Positions 1 to 5,240 of a stretch of DNA of 5,832 bases are shown here, piece after piece. The notes under the pieces are model-generated. The model did no database searches. It had not been told where the DNA came from and saw nothing but the letters and a program-made list of their open reading frames with translations. A program made the position numbers and the translations under genes. Position 1 is the stretch's first letter; the number at the start of each line of letters is the position of its first letter. Location of the stretch: the NCBI GenBank assembly GCA_017460265.1, contig JAFUBJ010000395.1:1-5832 (forward strand). The letters are read 5' to 3'. Origin of the DNA: Atopobiaceae bacterium (GTDB lineage: Bacteria > Actinomycetota > Coriobacteriia > Coriobacteriales > Atopobiaceae).

Positions 1-1395
1 CAGGCGCTGTATCCCAACGTGCACGTCAACATGCGCCTGTCCACCGACTACGGCAAGATCTATAACGATGTCATCACCAACATTGCCACCAACACCACGC
101 CCAACGTGTGCATCACCTATCCTGACCACATCGCGACGTACATGACGGGCACCAACACCGTGGTGCCGCTCGACGGCCTATTTGCCGACGCCAACTACGG
201 CCTGGGCGGCAGCAAGCTTGCCTTTGACGGCCCGGCCGAAAGCGAGATCATCCCGCAGTTCCTTTCCGAGTGCGTGCTGGGAGACGCCCACTACGCCATT
301 CCCTACATGCGCTCGACCGAGATCTGCTACGTCAACAAGACCTACGTAGAGGCGCTTGGCTTCACGCTGCCCGACGTGCTGACCTGGGATTTTATCTGGG
401 AAGTGTCTGAGGCGGCTACGGCCAAGAACGCTGACGGCACCTACGTGGTCAATGGCCAGCAGGTCATGATTCCCTTCATCGACAAGTCCACCGACAACAT
501 GATGATCCAGATGCTCAAGCAGCGCGGTGCCGGCTACTCAACCGATGAGGGCGAGATCCAGATCTTCAACGATGACACCAAGGACATCCTTTACTCCGTG
601 GCTGACCACTCCCAGACGGGCGCCTTCTCAACTTTCAAGATCAGCGGCTATCCGGCAAACTTCCTCAACGCTGGCCAGTGCATCTTTGCCATCGACTCGT
701 CGGCTGGCGCCACGTGGATGGGCTCCAACGCGCCGCTGGTGGACATCAGCCCCGACAAGCTCGTGCAGTTCGAGACGGCCGTGCGCATGGTCCCGCAGTA
801 CGACCCCGAACACCCTCAGATGATCAGCCAGGGTCCCTCCATCTGCGTCTTCAACAAGACCGATCCGCAGGAGGTGCTGGCGTCGTGGCTGTTTGCGCAG
901 TACCTGCTGACCAACGACGTGCAGATTGCCTACGCCCAGACCGAGGGCTATGCGCCCGTCACGACCAAGGCGCAGCAGTCCGCAGAGTACCAGGACTACC
1001 TGTCGCGCGCCGGTGAGGACGATACGGATCACTACAGCGTCAAGATCGAGGCCACGCGCGTCTTGATGGACAACGCCGAGAACACCTTCGTGACGCCGGT
1101 CTTCAACGGATCCACGTCGCTGCGTGACGCTGCGGGCCAGATGATCGAGAACGTGGCAAAGTCGGTCCGCCGCAAAGAGACGGTGGATGACGCCTATCTC
1201 GAGAACCTCTTTGACGACGTGATGGCGCTCTACCACCTTGACCAGCTCGGCGGCGCCGGTGCCGCCGGTGCCGACAGGGAATCGCTGGGGCCGCTGCCCA
1301 CTGCCTCGAAGATGCTGCTTTGGACGCTGGGCATTGCCTGGGTGGGCATCATTGCCGTTGCCGCTCGCGACGAGCTCAAGAAGCGTCAACAATAG
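1..1395 (+). CDS. ABC transporter extracellular solute-binding protein, family 1 type (5' partial)
   Basis: The reading frame is open from the first base, so the true start and any signal peptide or lipobox lie upstream; 464 residues are visible. The protein should capture a sugar-like or glycerol-phosphate-like substrate outside the membrane and deliver it to an ABC permease. Supporting features are the early YPNVHV and DYGKIYNDV segment, a mid-region AIPYMRSTEICYVNK stretch typical of MalE/UgpB-like proteins (residue Y, then a short hydrophobic strand and an N-K turn), and the late block GPSICVFNK...ASWLFAQYL...EGYAPVT (about residues 278-322), which resembles the family-1 C-terminal lobe. 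The exact substrate cannot be read. The end is odd: a Gly/Ala-rich linker (about 416-424), the short motif LPTAS (432-436), a hydrophobic helix (438-455) and a basic tail RDELKKRQQ, suggesting a second membrane anchor or a degenerate sorting signal. A hairpin terminator follows, so this is the last gene of its unit; permease genes, if linked, lie upstream. Confidence 0.85.
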   Translation, partial: QALYPNVHVNMRLSTDYGKIYNDVITNIATNTTPNVCITYPDHIATYMTGTNTVVPLDGLFADANYGLGGSKLAFDGPAESEIIPQFLSECVLGDAHYAIPYMRSTEICYVNKTYVEALGFTLPDVLTWDFIWEVSEAATAKNADGTYVVNGQQVMIPFIDKSTDNMMIQMLKQRGAGYSTDEGEIQIFNDDTKDILYSVADHSQTGAFSTFKISGYPANFLNAGQCIFAIDSSAGATWMGSNAPLVDISPDKLVQFETAVRMVPQYDPEHPQMISQGPSICVFNKTDPQEVLASWLFAQYLLTNDVQIAYAQTEGYAPVTTKAQQSAEYQDYLSRAGEDDTDHYSVKIEATRVLMDNAENTFVTPVFNGSTSLRDAAGQMIENVAKSVRRKETVDDAYLENLFDDVMALYHLDQLGGAGAAGADRESLGPLPTASKMLLWTLGIAWVGIIAVAARDELKKRQQ

Positions 1396-1423
1396 CGCTT
1401 GCTTGACAAAGCACCTCATGGAA

Positions 1424-1463
1424 CGGGCCCGCATGGCATCTTCGCCACGCGGGCCCGCCCTTT
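1424..1463 (+). terminator. Hairpin terminator after the solute-binding protein gene
   Basis: Bases 1424-1432 (CGGGCCCGC) pair perfectly with 1449-1457. After one A/C mismatch, four more pairs (1434-1437 with 1444-1447) extend the stem, leaving a six-base loop. Only a short CCCTTT follows at once; a better T run (1475-1479) comes about 17 bases later. It lies 28 bases past the stop codon. The stem is very stable but the U tract is weak, so termination may be incomplete or factor-assisted. Confidence 0.7.
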
Positions 1464-1508
1464 GGGGGCATAACTTTTTACGTGACCTTATATGCAACCG
1501 ATAGCCTG

Positions 1509-1514
1509 TATAAT
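1509..1514 (+). promoter_or_regulatory. Promoter -10 box (TATAAT) for the lipoprotein gene
   Basis: A perfect TATAAT preceded directly by TG sits 45 bases upstream of the lipoprotein start codon, in an AT-richer patch of an otherwise GC-rich window. No good -35 is visible at 16-18 bases: CCTTAT at 1486-1491 has the right 17-base spacing but poor match, and GTGACC at 1482-1487 is better in sequence but 21 bases away. The predicted start of transcription is near 1521, giving a leader of about 40 bases. Confidence 0.6.
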
Positions 1515-1525
1515 GATTCATTGTG

Positions 1526-1544
1526 TTTGGTCTGTTCAACCAAA
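1526..1544 (+). repeat. Short inverted repeat in the lipoprotein leader
   Basis: TTTGGT (1526-1531) and ACCAAA (1539-1544) are perfect inverted copies separated by seven bases. They begin a few bases downstream of the predicted transcription start and end just before the Shine-Dalgarno sequence. The element could be a small operator or a leader hairpin, but at six base pairs it could also be chance. Confidence 0.35.
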
Positions 1545-1549
1545 GTCTT

Positions 1550-1554
1550 GGGAG
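1550..1554 (+). promoter_or_regulatory. Shine-Dalgarno (GGGAG) that fixes the lipoprotein start
   Basis: GGGAG lies five bases upstream of ATG 1560. It decides for that start over an in-frame GTG at 1482, which lies upstream of the -10 box and would place a non-signal-like stretch ahead of the lipoprotein signal peptide. Confidence 0.75.
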
Positions 1555-1559
1555 AGTCC

Positions 1560-2330
1560 ATGAAGAAGAGAGATGCACTTATCGCTGCGTTCACCTTCGT
1601 TTTGGCGCTTGTGCTTGCTGCATGCGGCGCGTCCGCCAGTGGCGGTAGCTCGTCTGCGGGCGGCGCTGCCGACACCGAAAAGGGCGAGGGCGTCATGACC
1701 TATGCCGAGTACATGGCAGCGAAGCCCGACGACGCTGTGACCATCGAGGCCTACGTCCAGGGAAAGCAGTCCTGGTGTGACAACAAGGCCACCATCTATG
1801 CGGCCGACGCTGACGGCGCCTATTTCATCTACAACGCCACCTGCACCGAGGACGACTACGCAAAGCTGGTTGACGGCCAGAAGATCAAGGTCACGGGCTT
1901 CAAGGCCGAGTGGTCCGGCGAGATCGAGGTTGCCGAGGGCGCCACGATCGAGATCGAGGACGGCAACTACATTGCCACCGCCGTCGACGTCACCGACAAG
2001 CTTGGCACCGACGAGCTCATCAACTTCCAGAACCAGAAGGTCGCCTTCAAGGGCCTGAGCGTTGCTCCGTCCAAGGACCCGGATGGCAAGGAGGTTGCGT
2101 ACCTCTACAACTGGGATGGCTCCGGCTCCGAGGGTGACGACCTGTACTTCAACGTCACCGACGGCACCAACACCTACTCCTTCACGGTCGAGTCTTACCT
2201 CACCGACAAGGACAGCGACGTCTACAAGGCCGTCAAGGGTCTGAACGTGGGCGACGCGGTCGACATGGAGGGCTTCCTCTACTGGTACGAGGGCGCTAAC
2301 CCGCACATCACCAGCGTGACGGTGAAGTAG
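1560..2330 (+). CDS. Secreted lipoprotein with two OB-fold-like repeats
   Basis: This 256-residue protein has a textbook lipoprotein signal: MKKR, a hydrophobic core (residues 6-20), and lipobox LAAC with Cys22 as the lipidated residue. A Ser/Gly/Ala linker (23-37) leads into an acidic mature domain, so it should be tethered to the outer face of the membrane. Two halves look related. Residues 103-120 and 228-245 share the spacing Leu, then Gly at +3, Gly-Phe at +10/+11, an aromatic residue, and Gly at +17. This G-x-x-[IV]-x-[VM]-x-G strand pattern, followed by a beta strand ending in a V/I run, resembles OB-fold proteins; the fold is inferred, not shown. Cys73 and Cys95 fall in the first repeat and could form a disulfide. 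I do not recognise a named family or a ligand. It is a single-gene unit with its own promoter and terminator, unrelated in strand to the rnf genes it converges on. Confidence 0.85.
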   Translation: MKKRDALIAAFTFVLALVLAACGASASGGSSSAGGAADTEKGEGVMTYAEYMAAKPDDAVTIEAYVQGKQSWCDNKATIYAADADGAYFIYNATCTEDDYAKLVDGQKIKVTGFKAEWSGEIEVAEGATIEIEDGNYIATAVDVTDKLGTDELINFQNQKVAFKGLSVAPSKDPDGKEVAYLYNWDGSGSEGDDLYFNVTDGTNTYSFTVESYLTDKDSDVYKAVKGLNVGDAVDMEGFLYWYEGANPHITSVTVK

Positions 2331-2359
2331 TTCTCGTCTCATAGGCTTCAAGAGCAAGG

Positions 2360-2396
2360 GGCCCCGTTGTCTACGTGGACGACGGGGCCTTCTTTT
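2360..2396 (+). terminator. Intrinsic terminator of the lipoprotein gene
   Basis: Bases 2360-2367 (GGCCCCGT) pair with 2382-2389. The stem continues inward through a T-G wobble, three Watson-Crick pairs and a second wobble to a four-base loop at 2373-2376. TTCTTTT (2390-2396) follows immediately. It begins 29 bases after the stop codon. In the opposite direction no clear U run follows the stem. Confidence 0.85.
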
Positions 2397-2398
2397 GT

Positions 2399-2431
2399 GT
2401 CCGGATGGGCTTCCGCCGCGCCCATCCGGAC
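2399..2431. repeat. Perfect 12-bp inverted repeat between convergent genes
   Basis: GTCCGGATGGGC (2399-2410) and its exact complement (2420-2431) flank a nine-base loop. The hairpin begins two bases after the T tract of the lipoprotein terminator and ends 25 bases from the rnfB stop codon. On the - strand it would be the first strong structure met by rnf transcription, but it is followed by ACAAAAG rather than a U run, so it is not a standard intrinsic terminator. A role in RNA 3'-end stability or factor-aided termination of rnf is inference. Confidence 0.6.
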
Positions 2432-2456
2432 GCCGAGGTGTCGTGGTCCCTGGTCG

Positions 2457-3278
2457 TTACCGCCGGGTCACCCAGGAGAGGGGATAGATGGCGCCCTCGG
2501 GGCACACGCCCATGCAGACCTTGCAGCCGACGCATTCGGCAATGTCGATGTGCGCCACGTTGTCCACGACCTCGATGCAGTGCTTGGGGCAGACCTTCAC
2601 GCACCTGCGGCAGCCGATGCAGGTGTTGGCGCATGCGTCCTTGGCGCGCTTGCCCGTGAGCGTGTTATGGCAGAGCACGAACGAGACCTCGTCCACATCG
2701 CTCTTCTGGACCAGGCTGATCAGGCCGCGCGGGCAGATCGTGGTGCAGAGCCCGCAGCCGATGCACACGGCCGGGTCGACCACCGCTACCTGGTTCTTGT
2801 TGAGAGAGATGGCGCCGTAGGGGCAGGTTGCCACACAGTCGCCGTAGCCGATGCAGCCGTCCGTGCAGCCGTCGGAGAGGTGCCCCATGGTGGCGTAGAT
2901 GCGGCAGCTGTGGGCGCCGTGGTACACGGCACGCTCCTGAAGGACCACGCGGTCGGCCGTGCCGCGGCAGGCGACGATGGCGCGCTTGACCACGACCTCA
3001 CCGGCATCCACGCTCAGGTAGGCGCTGAGCTTGGCCGCGGCTTCCGGACCTCCGGGGCCGCAGGAGTTGACGGGGGCGCCCTCCAGCATGGCGCGCGCGT
3101 AGCCCTCGCAGCCGGGGTAGCCGCACGACCCGCAGTTGGCTCCCGGGAGAAGGGCAACCACGTCGGCGAGGCGCTCGTCCTCCTCCACGGCAAGCTTCTT
3201 GGAGGCAAACACGAGCACGGTAGAGCCGGCCAGGCCAATGGCTCCCACCAAGGCGACGGTAAGGAGAATCGAGTTCAT
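2457..3278 (-). CDS. rnfB: Rnf complex iron-sulfur subunit RnfB
   Basis: RnfB takes electrons from reduced ferredoxin at the cytoplasmic face and passes them into the Rnf complex. The 273-residue protein starts with a membrane anchor (about 4-25). A four-cysteine cluster motif follows, containing CGSCGYPGC (Cys49, 52, 57) and Cys73, the signature of the family's N-terminal domain. Then come four ferredoxin-type motifs, each ending in Cys-Pro: Cys138/142/148/152, 172/175/178/182, 220/223/226/230 and 249/252/255/259. That is room for about five [4Fe-4S] clusters, as in the longer clostridial and acetogen RnfB rather than the roughly 190-residue E. coli form. Extra cysteines at 104, 125, 203, 216 and 234 are unassigned. 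The ATG is preceded by AGGGAGG at six bases; this Shine-Dalgarno overlaps the rnfA stop codon, with 11 bases between the genes. It is the last gene of the operon. Confidence 0.97.
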   Translation of the reverse strand: MNSILLTVALVGAIGLAGSTVLVFASKKLAVEEDERLADVVALLPGANCGSCGYPGCEGYARAMLEGAPVNSCGPGGPEAAAKLSAYLSVDAGEVVVKRAIVACRGTADRVVLQERAVYHGAHSCRIYATMGHLSDGCTDGCIGYGDCVATCPYGAISLNKNQVAVVDPAVCIGCGLCTTICPRGLISLVQKSDVDEVSFVLCHNTLTGKRAKDACANTCIGCRRCVKVCPKHCIEVVDNVAHIDIAECVGCKVCMGVCPEGAIYPLSWVTRR

Positions 3279-3289
3279 CTGCTTCCTCC

Positions 3290-3880
3290 CTACGCGCCAA
3301 AGAGGTGGTCGATGACACCAGAGAAGCCCATGAAGCTCATGGCGGTGATGGCTGCGGCAATGAGGGTGATGGGCATGCCGCGGAACACCTCGGGCGGCTC
3401 TGCCTCTTCGACGCGGCGACGTACGCCGCTGAAGATGGTCATGGCAAGCAAAAAGCCCAGGCCAGCGCCAAGGCCTGCGACAAGCGCCTCGGGATAGGTG
3501 TAGCCCTCGTCCACGACGAGGATCGCCACGCCCAGGACCGCGCAGTTGGTGGTGATGAGGGGCAAAAAGACGCCCAGAGACGCATGGAGCGCGGGCACGT
3601 AGCGCTTGAGCGCCATCTCCAGCAGCTGCACCAGCGTGGCGATGACCAAGATGAAGGCGATGGTCTGGAGGTACTCAAGGCCCCAGGCCACCAGCAGCTG
3701 CTGGATGGGCCAAGTCACCGCGATGGCGAGCACCATGACCAGCGTCACGGCCGCCCCCATGCCCACGGCGGAGTCAAACTTCTTCGAGACTCCCAGAAAC
3801 GGGCAGATGCCCAGGAACTTTACCAGCACAAAGTTGTTGACCAAGATCATGCTGAACAATATGGAGGCATACTGGGCCAT
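3290..3880 (-). CDS. rnfA: Rnf complex membrane subunit RnfA
   Basis: RnfA is one of two related integral subunits that form the membrane core of Rnf and, with RnfE, hold a [2Fe-2S] cluster within the membrane. The 196-residue sequence is highly typical: VNNFVLVKFLGICPFLGVSKK near the start (Cys26), LPLITTNCAVLGVA in the middle (Cys113) and the FMGFSG ending. Six hydrophobic segments are visible. The two cysteines match the conserved cluster ligands. The ATG at 3880 overlaps the rnfE stop codon as TGATG, so translation is probably coupled. A GTG one codon earlier (3883) is an alternative start: the upstream GAGGAG (3892-3897) is 8 bases from the GTG and 11 from the ATG, so spacing slightly favours GTG and codon type favours ATG. 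Confidence 0.97.
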   Translation of the reverse strand: MAQYASILFSMILVNNFVLVKFLGICPFLGVSKKFDSAVGMGAAVTLVMVLAIAVTWPIQQLLVAWGLEYLQTIAFILVIATLVQLLEMALKRYVPALHASLGVFLPLITTNCAVLGVAILVVDEGYTYPEALVAGLGAGLGFLLAMTIFSGVRRRVEEAEPPEVFRGMPITLIAAAITAMSFMGFSGVIDHLFGA

Positions 3881-4683
3881 CACTGCTCACGCTCCTCGGC
3901 TTCTTTTCTGGCTGCGGTCACGGCCGCCTCGAGCATCTCGACAAACTCGTCCTTGGCGCACATGTCGTCGGTCGGGTCGCCAATGCCGCAGTTGATGGGG
4001 CATGCCGCACAGAGGCTGGCGGAGGGCCCAACGCGCCTCTTGACTATGCGGTGCCGGTGGCGCGGATGCTCCTCGATCCAGACCGAGGCGGCGATGAGCA
4101 CGCCAAGCACCGCAAAGCCTCCCGCGGGCATGACCATGATGATCATGGGCTCGATAAAGGGCGGCAGCACGCGCGCGCCCAGAAGGGTACCTGCGCCCAG
4201 CACCTCGCGAATGGCGGACATGAGGACAAGGGCGACGGTAAAGCCAATGCCCATGCCCGCGCCGTCTGCGGCGGCCTGCAGGGGGCCATGCTTGGAGGCA
4301 AACATCTCCGCGCGACCCAGCACGATGCAGTTGACCACAATGAGGGGCAGGTAGATGCCCAAAGCCTCGTCAAGGGCGGGCAGATAGGCCTTGACCAACA
4401 TCATCACCAGCGTGACGAAGCTCGCGATGATGGTGATGAAGGCGGGAATGCGCACGGTCTTGGGAATGGCGTGGCGCAAAAGCGAAACCGCCACCTCCGA
4501 ACACACCAACACGAAGGTCGTTGCGAGCCCCATGCCCAGGCCATTGGTCACTGCCGTGGTGACGGCAAGCGTGGGGCACAGGCCGAGCATCTGTCTTAAG
4601 GCTGGGTTCTCCTCGAGGAGTCCCCTGTCAAAGATCTGGGCAAGCGTCGGTTCGGTCGGCGCGGTAGGCTGCCTCTTGTCCAT
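3880..4683 (-). CDS. rnfE: Rnf complex membrane subunit RnfE with cysteine-bearing C-terminal tail
   Basis: RnfE is the inverted-topology partner of RnfA in the membrane core. Recognisable parts are GLLEENPALRQMLGLCPTLAV (Cys36) near the start, LGIYLPLIVVNCIVLGRAE (Cys119) in the middle, and the AIREVLGAGTLLG and MPAGGF segments. The two cysteines are the expected [2Fe-2S] ligands. About six hydrophobic helices end near residue 203. The 267-residue protein is longer than the usual 200-235 because of a tail of about 64 residues: a very basic stretch (207-218, rich in R/H/K), then Cys225-x2-Cys228-Pro-x2-Cys232-x9-Cys242, then a charged, probably helical end. The basic stretch places the tail in the cytoplasm by the positive-inside rule. 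The ATG overlaps the rnfG stop as TGATG and has a strong AGGAGGT six bases upstream. Confidence 0.96.
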   Translation of the reverse strand: MDKRQPTAPTEPTLAQIFDRGLLEENPALRQMLGLCPTLAVTTAVTNGLGMGLATTFVLVCSEVAVSLLRHAIPKTVRIPAFITIIASFVTLVMMLVKAYLPALDEALGIYLPLIVVNCIVLGRAEMFASKHGPLQAAADGAGMGIGFTVALVLMSAIREVLGAGTLLGARVLPPFIEPMIIMVMPAGGFAVLGVLIAASVWIEEHPRHRHRIVKRRVGPSASLCAACPINCGIGDPTDDMCAKDEFVEMLEAAVTAARKEAEEREQ

Positions 4684-5240
4684 CAGCGCACCTCCTCGTA
4701 TGCCTCGACCGCGATGTTGTATGCTGCAAGCACCGCCTTCGACGAGATGGTGGCGCCGCTGATGAGGTCGATGTCTCCTGGGCTTGCGGGCGTGGCGACA
4801 AGGCCGACGTACTGCCCGATGTAGGAGTCGTTGGCAACCTTGGTGCCCAGCCCCGGGGTCTCTTCGTTGCTCATGGCCGTGATGGAGCGGACCGTCCCGT
4901 CAGGGCCAAAGGCCACGGCGATGGGAACCTGCCCGCCATAGCCCTTGCTCTGGGCAACGATGACATGGGCGATCACGGCGCCAGCGGCGTCGCGTGCTTC
5001 GAGGGCGGCCGTGCAACCCGCGACGTCGCAGGAAACGGGCTCAAACGAGGCGGCCTCCGGCACGAGCGAGGCGTAGGTCTCTTCGGCCTTCCTTTGGGCA
5101 TTGGCCTCTGCGATGGGGGAGGTGACGGAATGGACCGCGCCAAGCAAGGCCCCTGCCACCACGCAGATGACCACCAGCACGACGACGGGCAGAATCGTTG
5201 CCTGCGCGGCGGAGGTGCTCCTGCCAGCTTGCTCACTCAT
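4683..5240 (-). CDS. rnfG: Rnf complex FMN-binding subunit RnfG
   Basis: RnfG carries a covalently bound FMN on the outer side of the membrane and relays electrons between the other subunits. The 185-residue protein has one N-terminal membrane helix (about 14-36) and an extracytoplasmic domain. Family marks are NEETPGLGTK (125-134) and DLISGATISS (158-167), where Thr164 of SGAT is the predicted flavin attachment site. Such attachment needs an ApbE-type flavin transferase, which is not in this window. Cys71 and Cys76 (C-x4-C) in the outer domain could form a disulfide. The frame is open 27 codons further upstream, but ATG 5240 is chosen: AGGAGG lies six bases before it, and the longer version would run deep into rnfD. 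The start overlaps the end of rnfD by eight bases. Confidence 0.96.
   Translation of the reverse strand: MSEQAGRSTSAAQATILPVVVLVVICVVAGALLGAVHSVTSPIAEANAQRKAEETYASLVPEAASFEPVSCDVAGCTAALEARDAAGAVIAHVIVAQSKGYGGQVPIAVAFGPDGTVRSITAMSNEETPGLGTKVANDSYIGQYVGLVATPASPGDIDLISGATISSKAVLAAYNIAVEAYEEVR

Noticed and set aside
1482..1559. Upstream GTG start extending the lipoprotein by 26 residues
   Set aside because: The GTG lies upstream of the -10 box, lacks a Shine-Dalgarno, and would bury the signal peptide behind an unrelated stretch.
628..1578. 316-codon open frame on the - strand opposite the solute-binding protein
   Set aside because: It spans a terminator and a promoter of the other strand and overlaps a clear transporter gene; composition is that of a reverse frame.
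1536..2357. 273-codon open frame on the - strand opposite the lipoprotein gene
   Set aside because: Val/Leu/Gly/Asp-rich antisense shadow of a gene with signal peptide, Shine-Dalgarno, promoter and terminator in place.
2367..3497. Long open frame of 376 codons on the + strand opposite rnfB and the end of rnfA
   Set aside because: It is antisense to two unmistakable rnf genes, has a low-complexity His/Ala/Gly/Val composition typical of reverse frames in GC-rich DNA, and has no convincing start signal.
3305..4354. 349-codon open frame on the + strand opposite rnfA and rnfE
   Set aside because: Shadow of well-supported genes in GC-rich sequence; rich in His, Asp, Gln and Arg with no recognisable domain.
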